The translations under genes were made by a program, and so were the position numbers. The notes below the pieces were generated by a model that saw only the letters and a program-made list of their open reading frames with translations, was not told where the DNA came from and ran no database searches. This document shows, one piece after another, positions 1-12,068 of a stretch of DNA of 64,000 bases. Position 1 is the first letter of the stretch, and each line of letters starts with the position of its first letter. The DNA comes from Symploca sp. SIO2E9. Its GTDB lineage: Bacteria; Cyanobacteriota; Cyanobacteriia; Cyanobacteriales; Coleofasciculaceae. The stretch lies in the NCBI GenBank assembly GCA_010692645.1, contig JAAHGS010000022.1:32128-96127 (forward strand). The letters run 5' to 3'.

Positions 1-2
1 TC

Positions 3-920
3 ATTGAAGTCCTCGAACAAAAGTTTGGTGACAACTTTAATGATATCGATGAGCTGGATTTAACCTATTGCGACCACTTGGGTCAGACCAAAAACATCAG
101 CAATCGCATTGTCCCACCTGTCGATTACACCTGGGTTGAATCGACTGAAGAGCAAACCCCCAAGTCAGCATTAGTCCTCAACTTATTTGCCGAAGAAATC
201 TCTGAGCAACTGCAAGATTTCCGCTTTCAGCAAGCCGAACTCATCGGTCAAAAGTACAATGACTTCAAGGATGAGGACTTTGGCGACTCAAAGTGGCGAG
301 GTAAAAGGGTCGCACTCGAAGTCGGGGCGTTGGATAATCCTAACGACTACCGTCACGGCAGCCCAATTGTCAAGCTCGATGGCAAACAACTGGCGATGTT
401 CTCAACCAACTCTCCGAAATTGCCCATCGGTGCTAGCTTTGAAGCTACGATTGAACCCTCACCCAGAGGTTCAGCGCTGACTCTCAACATTAACCCAGAA
501 TCAGTGCAATTGAAAGCTGAAGCAGAAACGGAGCAAGCCTTGCCCAGCAGTCAGCGAGAGCGACTGAAAAAACTTAACTTCCGCTTCAGTCAAGCAGCTG
601 CTCAACCTGATATGAGAGATGCAGCAGCAGTGGCTTCTAGGGTATTACATGAGGCGATCGCCGAAAAGTATGCTGAAACCCGAAATCGCAAAATCAAGGT
701 GGGGGATTGGACTGCCTTTGTCAATTCTAGAACTCAAGAATGCTTCGTGCGGGATAAAGAGCGCAGGGTTATTTTTCATTCTGACTTAAGCACGAATCAA
801 GTGAACAAGGGGTTGTCGAAAGAGGACTCAATTAAGTTTGAGGAATGGGTAGGGCAGAAGGAAAAACTACGCTCTTTGAAAATTGCTACTTCTGTTGGCA
901 AACGGGAAACTCAATTGTAG
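3..920 (+). CDS. Hypothetical plasmid protein, 5'-truncated by window edge
   Basis: Frame 3 is open from the first bases of the window (IEVLEQKFGDNFNDIDELDLTYCDHLGQTKN...) to the stop at 920; the listed ORF start at 78 is only an internal TTG. Confidence 0.6.
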   Translation: MEVLEQKFGDNFNDIDELDLTYCDHLGQTKNISNRIVPPVDYTWVESTEEQTPKSALVLNLFAEEISEQLQDFRFQQAELIGQKYNDFKDEDFGDSKWRGKRVALEVGALDNPNDYRHGSPIVKLDGKQLAMFSTNSPKLPIGASFEATIEPSPRGSALTLNINPESVQLKAEAETEQALPSSQRERLKKLNFRFSQAAAQPDMRDAAAVASRVLHEAIAEKYAETRNRKIKVGDWTAFVNSRTQECFVRDKERRVIFHSDLSTNQVNKGLSKEDSIKFEEWVGQKEKLRSLKIATSVGKRETQL

Positions 921-1240
921 TTTATCGGGAATCGCCCAGTGGTCATGAGTTTAAGGGACAGGACTCCTCTGAGCATAATCGCCTTACCGCGTTGATCTAT
1001 TGAAAATCGGCGAAAAGCTAGTTTACCAGGTAAACCCTATTGAAAACGCTTAGCAGTTTAAACCGAATGGCTTGACGGGTTGACAAGCTAGCTCAAGCTG
1101 CTGTAGTGGCAGCTTTTTTTTGCTCATGACATCCCAGCAGACAACCCCTTTGGACTATTAAAACTCACCAATTGGGTGAAGTCAGAACAAAAATGCTGTG
1201 ACTAAATTACCAACAAATGTACAGATAAATTAGATAAATC

Positions 1241-2956
1241 ATGGTTCCTTACGCCCAAAGAAAAGGAAAAAAATCCCGATATCTAACTGCTGATACCGAA
1301 ACCGGCGAGAAAATTCTCAACTACATGAAAAAACGCTGCGACAAAGCCCTCGCCTACTGTATTGATCAACAACTAACAACCGTCGAAGATTTTACCGAAG
1401 CTTTAGAACAACTCACTCAAGCCGATGGCAAACCCGGAATTAGTGTCGAACTCAGCAGAGGTGGATTAACCCTAACCATGACTGACCACCCAGAACTTGG
1501 CTCGACTACTGGGAAGTATATGATGCAGCACCTGGGATTTGATGAGGAGGAACAAAAACGATTCACCGTCGCCGGAATTGAAAGCATACTCAATCCTGAA
1601 AAAAGTAAGTCCAAGTCCCAAGAATTAGATAGTTTACTAGATGATTTAGGCGATGCTGAACCAGCTCCCAAATCTAAGTCTAAGTCTCAATCTTCATTTC
1701 AAAAAAATGAACAAATTGGCGACTTACTGAACCAACTCGACGAAAGTGAAAAAACAGGCAATGAACTAGATGACTTGCTAGACCAACGTGGTGGTGGCGA
1801 TAAGCCTAAAAAAAGCCAAAAAGCTAGCAAAACAGCCCCTACCCAATCTCCTCCCCGTGCAGAACAACCACCTCAGAAAAAACCAAACATCGGTATTGAC
1901 GACATCCTTGATAGCGCAGCACAAATCAGTGCCCAAGCTGCCAGGCAAAGTAGTGAGGTAGACGGAACCACTATCGGCGGAATCAGTACCCAAGCTGCTT
2001 TTCTTGCTGCCATCGTCGGTAAAAAATCAGCTCAAGCTATTATCAAAACAGCAAAAGAAACTGGACAAAAACGACAACTTGCCCAGATAATTACAAGACT
2101 TAAGGCTCAAAGTGAACGGGCTGACGAGCTGGCTGAGCGAGCTGATCAACTCAGTGAACTAACTGAAGAAGCTCCCCTAGAAACTGAAGCTGAGGAAGCT
2201 GAAAATAAAGAGGTTCAAGAAACTGAATCGGCAGGGGAAGCTTTAGTCAAAGCCGTCAATCAAGTCCATGATAAAATCAATCAAACAGACATCAGTGAAA
2301 ACAAAAACGACAAGATTGAAATAGACAAAAACGCTAGCTTCCAAGAACAACTAGCCCAAATTACTGCTGCCTTAGACCGCATTGACCAAAGATTAGATAA
2401 CCTAGAAAGCCGCATTGAGGCACTCGAAGGTCAAATGATTGCATCAAATGTCAGTGAAGGGCAGAAGGAACATCAAGAAACAAAGACTCTAACCACTGAC
2501 ATTGAAGAAATCGTAGACGAACCGTTTATCATTTCCACTGCACCCGAAACAGCTAATCCACCGCCAAAAACCATGCTAGTTCAAACCACAAACCAAAAAG
2601 AAAATTTAGCTGTAGAATGTGCTAGTACCCTGCTAAATCTATACAACAATGCAGAAAAAGAAGCGATCGCAACTGGTGAAACGATAGAAGACGGTGTTGT
2701 TTTGGGCGAAGAAGCCATTCTCTACGCCACCAAAGATGGCGATTCTGTAACAGTTAGCCTTGAGACTTACAGTGGTGAGGAACTATTCTCTGCCGTACAA
2801 AAGGAACAAGAATGGCAAATTACCAATGACTTGCTGAGTGATGAAGATCAGAAGACAATTATCAATCTGCCTAAAAGTCTAGAAGAGGCGGAAGCACAAG
2901 AGACTGAACCTGAAACACCAACCCCAGCTAAAAAGCGACAGGAAATGGAAATGTAA
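1241..2956 (+). CDS. Hypothetical coiled-coil, low-complexity protein preceding T4SS genes
   Basis: 571 aa ORF with ATG start; K/S/E/Q-rich linker and coiled-coil segments (LDRIDQRLDNLESRIEALEGQ). Confidence 0.7.
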   Translation: MVPYAQRKGKKSRYLTADTETGEKILNYMKKRCDKALAYCIDQQLTTVEDFTEALEQLTQADGKPGISVELSRGGLTLTMTDHPELGSTTGKYMMQHLGFDEEEQKRFTVAGIESILNPEKSKSKSQELDSLLDDLGDAEPAPKSKSKSQSSFQKNEQIGDLLNQLDESEKTGNELDDLLDQRGGGDKPKKSQKASKTAPTQSPPRAEQPPQKKPNIGIDDILDSAAQISAQAARQSSEVDGTTIGGISTQAAFLAAIVGKKSAQAIIKTAKETGQKRQLAQIITRLKAQSERADELAERADQLSELTEEAPLETEAEEAENKEVQETESAGEALVKAVNQVHDKINQTDISENKNDKIEIDKNASFQEQLAQITAALDRIDQRLDNLESRIEALEGQMIASNVSEGQKEHQETKTLTTDIEEIVDEPFIISTAPETANPPPKTMLVQTTNQKENLAVECASTLLNLYNNAEKEAIATGETIEDGVVLGEEAILYATKDGDSVTVSLETYSGEELFSAVQKEQEWQITNDLLSDEDQKTIINLPKSLEEAEAQETEPETPTPAKKRQEMEM

Positions 2957-3235
2957 ACACACTTTCACCTGTAACTTAAGATACCCTCTGGTTGAGATTT
3001 TTAGAGAATACGAGCTTTAAGAGTTGACTCCTTTGGCAAATTCAAAATTATTGCCTTCAAAACTCAAAATGAAAGTTTATTACTATACCGTAACTTCCCT
3101 CCCCAGGCTTTCAAAATTTTTGGTAACAATCCCAACGGATCGATCCGATCTAACTATCAAAACTACCAAGTAGTATGAAGCTTTCACCAGGTAACTCAAA
3201 TTACGATTCGATTCATTGAACTGAGTGACCTCAAA

Positions 3236-3841
3236 ATGAAAAATACCCCGACAAGAGAGAGTCAGCGCCATACTTCAACCATCAGCAGTATTTTAACCAA
3301 ATACAAAATCAAAAAAACCGACCTTCCTTTCATCGGACTTTGTTTAGCTACCCTAGTTTACTTCACAGTCACTGAGCCTATTCTCATCACCACTTTAGGC
3401 TGCTTCAGTATCGTTTTCTTTGGTCTGTGGCAGATTGCCCGAGCTGTACCGATTCTAGAGCGCTTTCTCAGCAGCAAAATTCGCGCTTGGCACATCATTT
3501 CTGTGATTATTGCCTTGACAGGAATTCTTTCCGTCTGGGAAACTCCTGCTCAGGCAATCTTCCTTTCAGGACTAGAAGCTTTTTTTAAACAATTAGCAAA
3601 GGGAGCTGCTGCTGCAGGAGCACAAGCCATTGATGACCAGGTGATTGTTCTCATCTTCAACTTAATTCGCGGCGTATTTCTCCTCTTAGTAGCAGCTGCC
3701 TCACTATTTGCTTATAACCAAGCACAACAAGGCAATGACTGGAGACCTATTGTTGTACAAGTTGGACTCGCTTTTGGCATCGTAATTGCCATTGATGTTG
3801 TCACTTTCCTCTTCGTTGGCAACGGTACTGGGGTCACTTAA
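3236..3841 (+). CDS. VirB2/TrbC-like small membrane protein (putative pilin-type)
   Basis: 201 aa with several hydrophobic segments; first in a T4SS-like gene order ahead of the VirB4-like ATPase. Confidence 0.45.
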   Translation: MKNTPTRESQRHTSTISSILTKYKIKKTDLPFIGLCLATLVYFTVTEPILITTLGCFSIVFFGLWQIARAVPILERFLSSKIRAWHIISVIIALTGILSVWETPAQAIFLSGLEAFFKQLAKGAAAAGAQAIDDQVIVLIFNLIRGVFLLLVAAASLFAYNQAQQGNDWRPIVVQVGLAFGIVIAIDVVTFLFVGNGTGVT

Positions 3842-4062
3842 AGTGACAAGATTAAATCTACTGCTTTGACTCTCTGCTGGTGTTTTCCAATTAGCTAATT
3901 CTCCAAACAGAATGATTGTTAATCATGCTCACCCAATCACCTAGAACTTGTTTGTAGATAGCGTAAAGTTATCGACTTAACTCAACATTTAAGTAGTTAA
4001 AATGTCTCTTTTTCTGCCTAACTTAGCATTGATTTTAACCCCATCCTCTTGTCTCATTCACC

Positions 4063-7000
4063 ATGCTCAAAGACCCGGATAAAGACATTGTTTACGTCAA
4101 TAAAATTCTGGGGAAACAAGCCAGCATTGGTTTTATTCCTGCCGAACAAATTATTCCTTGGGCAATCCTTGTTATCCTGTCCTACCTCGTCACCAACGGC
4201 TTGTTTAGTCTGGGGATACCTTGCTTCTTGATCGCCAGCTTTTGGCTAATTGTCAGTTGGTGGATATTAACAGGCACTAAACCCCACCAATTCATCGATA
4301 AATTTCGGCATCCCCCCGGTCATGAGTGGTGCAACGGCAACCTCCTATTTCTCTCTCCTATTCCTGAAGAAAGACCCCCAGATCTTCGCTGTCGTTATCA
4401 AGACTCTGAGGTCATTATCAAACTCCCTCCTGTCATCAAACAGACGCAAACAAATAGGAAGAAACGACTCATGCCTTTTCAGAATTACCAAGACCTCATT
4501 TGTTTGGTCAACATTCAAACAAGAGGACGCACAGTTTCCGGCTACCTCCTCAATCAAGGCAGCCAGTACCAAGTCGTCTTCGGCTTTCTCACCCAAGGTC
4601 TTCACAATATCCTGCACTGCCATGAAATTAGCAATGCCGCTAGCGCCTTAGAAGAGGGACTCAAAGACATCCTTCCAGGGGAAAAAATGACCTTCCACAC
4701 CGGCTGCTACAGTAGCGATCGCCAACGCCAGCAAGAACTAACCCAACTAGCCGACAACTGCCACCTAACCCCGGTCTCAGTTTTAATCAGAAACGAACAA
4801 AAGCGAGTCCAAGAACTCACCCTCAATGGCACTCGTCAAGTCTGGCACCAGATTATTTTTTGCACCTGGACATTTAATGACAAATCAGGCGCTAAGTCCA
4901 ATGATTTGCTCAGCAAAATCATTAACAGTACTTCAGCCGCCTTGAACAGCTTCCTGGAATGGTTTACAGGCAATAGACAGATTTACCAGGAACGCTTTTA
5001 CAAACAATTACTGGTCAAAGCCTTTGAGCAAGGCTATCTCCGCTGGGAACTACTCCTGAATACCAAAATTGGCTTAGATGTCAAACCTTGTAGTGCTGAG
5101 GAACTCTGGCAATGGATTTGGCAAAAATTCAATTCCACAGCCGCACCCCCCATTCCCCAACTCATGCAACTGCAAGAAACCACATCAGGCTATGAGTTGG
5201 CTATCGATAAGAGCAGCGAAAAACACGCTTGCACCCTCTTAATCGAAGGCTTTAACTCTCGCTCATCCTGCCCAGAACATCACGGCAGTGATGATGCCAT
5301 CTTGATGACTGGGAAACGACAAAAATGCGCCGTGTTGACTATGGAGGAAAAGCCCGAAGCCTGGATTAACACCCGCCAACAGCTCAAGTGGCTGTGGACA
5401 GTCATGAGCAAAACCTACGTCCGCGACACGGAAGCTGTGGTTGAAATTAGTGCTGCACCCAACGCTGTCATTAAGGACAATCTAGCCAAACAGGTCAAGC
5501 AGTCCAAGAGTGCTAGACAACGAGCTTTAACCAAGGGTCAGGGACGAGATGTTGGCGCGGAAGTCAAAGCCGAAGCCAGCTTTGATGCCCAGAAAAAGCT
5601 TTATAAGGGAGCCAAAGCAATTAACGCCGCCGTTACCTTCTTAGTCTATCGACCGACATCTGAACAGCTGGACTTAGCTTGCATGATGCTCGCCAATAGC
5701 TTCGGCAGTGCTAAAGTCCTCAGAGAGCGAAATATTGCTTGAGCAATTTGGCTAGAGAGTCTGCCGATTACGACCAGCTGGCTACTCCATAGCAGTTCTT
5801 TAATCAATGAACGCCGCCTCACATTTGATACGGAAACAGTTTCTGGAATTCTACCCCTAAGCGTAGCTCGTGATTTAGATCAAAGGGGAGTTGAGTTCCT
5901 AACTCAGTGTAAGCCCATCTATATCGACCTGATTCACAACCAGACTAGCCGAGCTATTATTACTGGGGAATCTGGGTCAGGCAAAAGCGTTCTGGGCTGG
6001 CGATTTGTCCTCGATGCCCTAGCTGCCAATATCCCAGTAGTCGGCATGGATATCTCATCGGGAAGCGGTAGTACCTTTGAAACAGCCGTCAAGCTTTTAG
6101 GGGATCAAGGAGCCTACTACGACATTACCAAAGGGAGTTCAAACTTGCTCGAACCCCCTGATTTGAGACGTTTTGCTCAAGAAGACCGCATCAGACGCCT
6201 GGAGCAATGGAAAGAATTCATTCGCAAAGCTTTAACCAGTATTAGTATGGGTCGAATCAATGAACCCAAACTAGCACAGAGGGTGGACAGTATCATCCTC
6301 TTGACGCTAAAGAAATTTCTCAATGACCCAGATATTATTGAGCGCTATAATGCGGCTTTTGAAAAAGGATGGAAGTCCCCCCAATGGCAGGAAATGCCTA
6401 CCCTCCAAGACCTGCTCAAGTTTTGCAGCAAAGAACAGCTAAATCTGCGTAACTTTGGAGAACTAGACCGAATTGCCATTAGCCAAATTGTCAGCCAATG
6501 CAAGGCTTTATTGACCTCATCCTTAGGTAAGGCAATTGGCAGACCTAGCACATTTTCCCCAGAACCAGCTATCAAATTTTTTGCCTTGAGCGGACTGAGC
6601 AACGAACAAGACCAGTACCTGATGGCAATCAACGCTCATGCTGCTTGCATCCGTAATGCTTTATCCCATCCCAGAAGCCTGTTTGTCGGAGATGAATTAA
6701 GCGTCCTCTTCAAGCGCAACGGCTTTGCTGAAGCAGTTGGCGAACTCTGTGCAGTCGGCAGAAAAAACGGTATTGGCGTACTCTTGCTGGCTCAAGATAT
6801 TGACAGTATTTGCGACTGTAGTGCTGGGGCACAGATTATGCAGAATACTGTTTACCGCATTACCGGACGACTAACAGCCAATGGCGCAGCTTCCTGGGTG
6901 AAGCGATTAGGATACCCCCCTGAAATTATCAGTCAAAATGCTACAGAAAACTTCCTCCCTCGCTCTTCAGAGTTGTGCTCGAATTGGCTAATTGAGCGAA

Positions 7001-7317
7001 GTGGTAGATTCTGGCAATGTCGCTACTACCCCGGAGAAATGGTGTTAGCAACTGTGGCTAACAATCAAGCTGAACAAAAAGCTCGCGCCCGCATCATGGC
7101 TCAATATCCCAATACCCTTCGAGGTCAGTTACTAGCCCTAAAACAGTTTACCGAGGAGTACGCAAAAGCCATCAAAGAAGGTCAATCTTTAGAGGAAATC
7201 GGCAGCAAGCAGCCAACTGTTAAAAAACTTGAATCTGCAAAAACAGACAAGCTTCAAGAGCTGATTGCTAGCGCAGATTCAAGTTACAACTTGTGCAATC
7301 CAGTCAATGTAAGTTAA
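4063..7317 (+). pseudogene. VirB4/TraC-like T4SS ATPase interrupted by one in-frame TGA (5740-5742)
   Basis: ORFs 4063-5742 and 6046-7317 share a frame; bases 5743-6045 are open in that frame and encode the Walker A motif GESGSGKS (~5968-5991). Only one stop separates the halves. Confidence 0.75.
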
Positions 7318-7478
7318 AGGAAAATATTGATTTTCTGACTTAATTTTTCCTTTTTTACATTACTCCAATTGTCACCTGGATACTTTTCAGATACCTTTTT
7401 ATACCTCATAACAACTTGTACACAACAAATCTAGAGTGTTGCCACCTTAGTTAACCTCTACTTTTTAGACAGAGAACC

Positions 7479-8312
7479 ATGAAGAAAATCCTCAAAATTA
7501 AAATCTTATCTGCTAGAATTTTAGGCTTGACTATATTACTAGGATTAATAGCTAATCCTGTCCAAGCTAAAACACAAGACCAACCAAATCAGCACCAGAT
7601 AACAATTGCCAACACAGTTGAACAAATACAACAGGAAGGAAGCAATCTTTTAGATTCCCTCAAAGAAATGCTTAACTCCTTCGTCAACTCCCTTGAAATT
7701 CCCGATTTAGGGCAAATTTTTAACGAAATTATTGGTAAGGAAAAAAATCTCCAGGAAAATGGAGAATTAGCTAGCCAACGAAGCGGCTCCGAACTCTCTG
7801 GAGTCCTAGAAAATAAACCTGGAGGTTCCTATAGTATCCAAGAAGATTTAGCAGAAAAAAACCGACAAGACACCGCCACTCAAGTCGCTAGCGAAGCAAC
7901 TCTTAGCCCCCAAGCACAAACAACTCTGAAAAAGACAGCCAAGGCAGTTGAAGCCAACGTTATAGAAACCGTGCAGCTAGGAGAAGAATCCCAGAACTTG
8001 GATGTAACCCAACAAATTATGCAAAACCTGTCTAGGCAGGAGGCATTAAATTCCCAAAGACAAGGCACAATTATTCAGCAAAACCAACAGGCTCAATTAG
8101 ATCGAGCCTTAGCCAATATTCTCAACGCCCAGCAAGCTGAAGAACTCTCTGAAAGAAATACCGCTCAGCGTCGTGAAAGCGCAGCAGCAGGAAGAGCTTC
8201 CACAACCCAAGCAGGACTGCTGCAAATGCCTGGAGGTATGACCTTAGGTTCAGCAGCTGAGGTCAATAACTCAGAGGGCGTTTCTCCAGAAGAATTGTTT
8301 GACAACTTTTGA
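7479..8312 (+). CDS. Putative secreted T4SS component (VirB5/TrbJ-like position)
   Basis: N-terminal signal peptide-like segment (MKKILKIKILSARILGLTILLGLIANPVQAK), Q-rich helical body; between VirB4-like and VirB6-like genes. Confidence 0.45.
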   Translation: MKKILKIKILSARILGLTILLGLIANPVQAKTQDQPNQHQITIANTVEQIQQEGSNLLDSLKEMLNSFVNSLEIPDLGQIFNEIIGKEKNLQENGELASQRSGSELSGVLENKPGGSYSIQEDLAEKNRQDTATQVASEATLSPQAQTTLKKTAKAVEANVIETVQLGEESQNLDVTQQIMQNLSRQEALNSQRQGTIIQQNQQAQLDRALANILNAQQAEELSERNTAQRRESAAAGRASTTQAGLLQMPGGMTLGSAAEVNNSEGVSPEELFDNF

Positions 8313-8328
8313 ATTTTGAATTACTTAA

Positions 8329-9408
8329 ATGTTACTGGCGCAAACACCAACCAACACATCAGAACAGGCATTAGACACACTCAGAAATGCCATCGAGCTG
8401 TCCGAAAATACTGTACAGGCTTGGAATGGGCTCTGGGCTACCCTACTTAGGTACTCTGAATCAGGTCTATGGCTGGCATTAGTTAAACTTGGACTAATCT
8501 TAGCAGGAATGTCTGTTGTTTACCTAGCAGTAACTGAAGGGAAAGATGCCATAGAAAACCGCTCTTGGTCAAAATTGGTATCAATGTTTATCTGGCCGAT
8601 TGTCGTCGTTATTTTCCTTGGCGGTAACGGTGCTGTATTAGCTGAGAGTGTAAAGTTCATTCGCGGCGTTGGCTATGCTCAAGTCCAAGGCGTTACAGAA
8701 ATTCAAATGGGAGAGTTCACCTTCAGAACCGCCATCAGCGACATTGCCATTAGCAGTGCCGCTAAAGAGCAACTGGAAACGCTCTACAGCGAATGTCTTG
8801 GTGAAAGAGGACAAGAACTAATTGACTGCTGGAATGACAAACAAGAGCAAGCTTTAGCCATCATTGATGAAGCCGAAGCTCAAAACGGGGGACCTTTAGA
8901 ATCACTGCGTAGGTTCGGTCAAAGCTTATTAAACGTAACTAACATCGAAGGTATTGCCAGTGGCGCTTTTGGTGCAGAAGTTTTTAGAAATATTGCTCTT
9001 CCCATCATCCGGTTCATTCTCAGAGCCGTACAGTGGGCATTTGTCAACATCCTCGAAGCTTCACTCCTGCTAACAGCCGCCTTTGCCCCAATTGCTATGG
9101 GGCTTTCCTTACTCCCCCTACAAGGACGACCCATTTTTGCCTGGTTGACTGGATTTATCTCCCTATTCGGATTACAGCTTGGCTACAACATTGTGGTGGG
9201 ATTAGCTGCAGTCGTGATTGTTAACTCTAATGCTGAGTTAATTACTGATGTCGCCTTCCTCTTTTTCCTAGCCGTATTTGCTCCCATCTTAGCAACTTTA
9301 ATTGCCGGAGGTGGTGGAATTGCTCTGTATAGAGGCATCTCTTCAAGTACCAAACAACTGAGCGATATTTTGAGCAACACAGTTTTAGTAGCCAGTAAAT
9401 TCATCTGA
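8329..9408 (+). CDS. VirB6/TrbL-like polytopic membrane protein
   Basis: 359 aa with multiple TM segments, typical C-terminal hydrophobic cluster; gene order. Confidence 0.55.
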   Translation: MLLAQTPTNTSEQALDTLRNAIELSENTVQAWNGLWATLLRYSESGLWLALVKLGLILAGMSVVYLAVTEGKDAIENRSWSKLVSMFIWPIVVVIFLGGNGAVLAESVKFIRGVGYAQVQGVTEIQMGEFTFRTAISDIAISSAAKEQLETLYSECLGERGQELIDCWNDKQEQALAIIDEAEAQNGGPLESLRRFGQSLLNVTNIEGIASGAFGAEVFRNIALPIIRFILRAVQWAFVNILEASLLLTAAFAPIAMGLSLLPLQGRPIFAWLTGFISLFGLQLGYNIVVGLAAVVIVNSNAELITDVAFLFFLAVFAPILATLIAGGGGIALYRGISSSTKQLSDILSNTVLVASKFI

Positions 9409-9547
9409 TACCAAGAGGGCAAGGTTCAAGAAGAGGCAAGAGGGCAGGGGGAAGGGGATTGGGGAGATTCCTGGTACTCCCCTGGTGTCCAACTCTTCCT
9501 CCCTTGCTCCCTACTCCGGTTTCCCCCTTTTCTCTTAACTTAGAACC

Positions 9548-10261
9548 ATGAAACTGAAAGCGCCAGCAGAAATTATCCCAGAAACAAAAAATAAAATTGT
9601 TATTGGGCAATTAGGACTATCCTTAGCTTTTCTTATCCTCAGCTTTGCCTTTCTCCAACAGTCAATCAGCAACAAAAACCTCTCCCAAAGAAAAGTAACT
9701 TTTGTGCAACTGGCTGACGGTACATCTAGGCGCATTGAAGAAAGAGATGGCAATTATCGAGATGCAAAAACTATCAAAAACTTTGTTGGCAGTTGGCTCA
9801 GCTTAACCTTCAGTTGGAATGGCAAAATTTCTGGTACAGGGGAACCAGATCCAGGAATAAAACTCGAAAATGGGGGCAGAGTTCCTGTCAATACCTGGGC
9901 AGCTTCTTTAGCAATGGAAGCTGAGTTTGGCAAATCCTTCCTCAAAGAGTTAGCTAAACTCGTCCCTAGCGAAGTATTCGCTGGCAACCTAGAATCGGCA
10001 GTCTATGTCGAATACTATTCAGAACCTAGACAAACTAGCACAACAACTTGGGAAATAGATGTAATTGCCACTCGTATTCTCCTCGATAACAATAGAGGAG
10101 AAGAAAGGATTGACTTCAACAAAACCTTCACCCTCAAAGCTGTTGAAGTCCCAGCCTCACCTCTAGAAAATAATGCTAATAAGGTAGAACAACTCATCTA
10201 CCAAATGAGGTCGTCAGGACTGGAAATTCAATCTATTGTTAATTTTCATCCTAACCAATAA
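9548..10261 (+). CDS. VirB8/TraE-like T4SS protein
   Basis: 237 aa with single N-terminal TM and periplasmic domain; gene order upstream of VirB10-like gene. Confidence 0.5.
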   Translation: MKLKAPAEIIPETKNKIVIGQLGLSLAFLILSFAFLQQSISNKNLSQRKVTFVQLADGTSRRIEERDGNYRDAKTIKNFVGSWLSLTFSWNGKISGTGEPDPGIKLENGGRVPVNTWAASLAMEAEFGKSFLKELAKLVPSEVFAGNLESAVYVEYYSEPRQTSTTTWEIDVIATRILLDNNRGEERIDFNKTFTLKAVEVPASPLENNANKVEQLIYQMRSSGLEIQSIVNFHPNQ

Positions 10262-10305
10262 ACAAAAATAGTTTATTTATTCTATATAAAAAATAACATT
10301 TTAAG

Positions 10306-11871
10306 ATGCGAAACATGGAAAAAATTTACCCCAAACCGGAGAATACAGAAACAAACACTTACATTGATGAAGTTGATGAAAGTGAAAGTACTCAACCAAA
10401 CCTTGACTCAACAGAAGAAAATGAAATTGCTGGCTACAACCCTGAAGCTCCACTTCAACTCGACAAACAATACCAAATAGTCCAAGACCACGAGCAACCA
10501 AAACCCAAACCTGCCTCAGAACGAGGGACACTTCGAGCTGGTACGGTACTGCTTATAACCGGAGGATTGATGCTGCTGGCACTAGGAATCTGGTTCATTA
10601 TTCAGCCCAAGTCAGTCAAACAAGTAGCAGAAGAACCGACACCTGAACCAACGCCCCTTATCCCTGAAGAAAAGCCTGATTTTCGCGCTAAGTTAGCACT
10701 CCAAGATCAGCAAAGAAAAAACCAGTCAGAGGTTTCCCCTTCCACCGAACGACCAGAGCCAAAAGAACCAAAAGAACCAAAAGAACCAGAAGCTAAACAA
10801 ATAACAGCAAAACCCCCCCCCAGTAGAACAGCTCAAATCTCCTATCCTTCTCCTCCTCCCCCTACGGTAGCGCGACAAGCGCCGCGTCCTGTTATCGCCA
10901 CTCCTTCTACCCCTCCTCCAGTTTCTACTCCTCCCCTGCTATCAGAAGTTGAAGAAGTTGAAGAAGTTGACCCTTTTGAACAATGGAATCAACTTGCAGC
11001 ACTAGGTCAAACCCGAGGTAAAGCAGATATCGCCCAAACTCAAGCAGAAACTACCAACACAGATAACCCTGTAGATAACCCCAAACCAGCACCCCAAGAA
11101 ATCGCCCTCGTCAATATTGGCTATGAAAATGATTCCCCTAACGGGCTAAGTAGAGGTACAAGAGGAATTTTAAATCGTACAAGGGTTATTCAGACCACCG
11201 ATACCAAACAAGAAATCGCCTTCGGAACCTCGGCTCCCGGTGTAGTTTCCGTTCCCCTCATTTGGGACGAAGGGAGCGGCGAGCAACTCTACAATCGCTT
11301 TGCTGTCACCCTAACTGCTGATGTTCCTGCCACCGATGGCTCTGCTGCCTTATCAGCTGGGACAGTACTCATTGCCGAAACCCATATAGTTGGTGAAGGG
11401 AATCGCCTAGTACAAGCTAGCGCGATCGCTCTTGTCTATCCTAATCGTCAAGGTGAAATCCAGCAAGAGACAATTCCCCCAGGCACAATTTTAATTCAGG
11501 GCGAAAGCGGAGGACCCCTCATTGCCCAAGGTTACTTTGACCCCGGTCCAGACATTGCTAAGCAAGACTTACTGGTGAGTTTACTCTCAGGTATCGGACG
11601 GGTGGGCGAAGTCTTTACCGAACCCGAGCAAACCTCAACTTTCTTCAGCAGTACCTTCGGCGACTCCTCCAGTTCTACCGTTGTCCAAAGCCGAGAACCT
11701 CAAATTTGGTCAGCTGTCCTCGATGGTTTTTTCACTCCTTTAGCTGAGCGCATGGCAAACCGCTCTGACCAACAGATTGAACAACTATTAAGTCGTCCTA
11801 ATATTGCTGTAGTCACCACTGGTAGTCCAGTCTCAATTACTGTCAATGGTTTTGTCAACATCCGCCGCTAA
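10306..11871 (+). CDS. VirB10/TrbI-like T4SS protein
   Basis: 521 aa: cytoplasmic N-term, TM (TVLLITGGLMLLALGIWFII), P-rich linker, beta-rich C-terminal domain (GTVLIAETHIVGEGNRLVQASAI...). Confidence 0.65.
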   Translation: MRNMEKIYPKPENTETNTYIDEVDESESTQPNLDSTEENEIAGYNPEAPLQLDKQYQIVQDHEQPKPKPASERGTLRAGTVLLITGGLMLLALGIWFIIQPKSVKQVAEEPTPEPTPLIPEEKPDFRAKLALQDQQRKNQSEVSPSTERPEPKEPKEPKEPEAKQITAKPPPSRTAQISYPSPPPPTVARQAPRPVIATPSTPPPVSTPPLLSEVEEVEEVDPFEQWNQLAALGQTRGKADIAQTQAETTNTDNPVDNPKPAPQEIALVNIGYENDSPNGLSRGTRGILNRTRVIQTTDTKQEIAFGTSAPGVVSVPLIWDEGSGEQLYNRFAVTLTADVPATDGSAALSAGTVLIAETHIVGEGNRLVQASAIALVYPNRQGEIQQETIPPGTILIQGESGGPLIAQGYFDPGPDIAKQDLLVSLLSGIGRVGEVFTEPEQTSTFFSSTFGDSSSSTVVQSREPQIWSAVLDGFFTPLAERMANRSDQQIEQLLSRPNIAVVTTGSPVSITVNGFVNIRR

Positions 11872-12068
11872 GAAGGTGTTTGAACAAGAAGCAGAGGTGC
11901 AGGGGGCAGGGGGCAAGGGAGAGGGGAAATACAAGGATTCCTCTGCTCCCTTCCCCCTCTCAGAAACTCCTTTGCCCCTTGATGAAGGGCAGAGGTATTT
12001 TTTTCCTTCTACCTTTCCCTGTTCAAAGACTTAGCTTACCAATACTTGTCAAACAAGCTCTAAGGCTC

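Noticed and set aside
5740-5742. Genetic-code recoding of TGA
   Set aside because: Other genes here end normally with TGA (e.g. 8312, 9408), so general recoding is unlikely.
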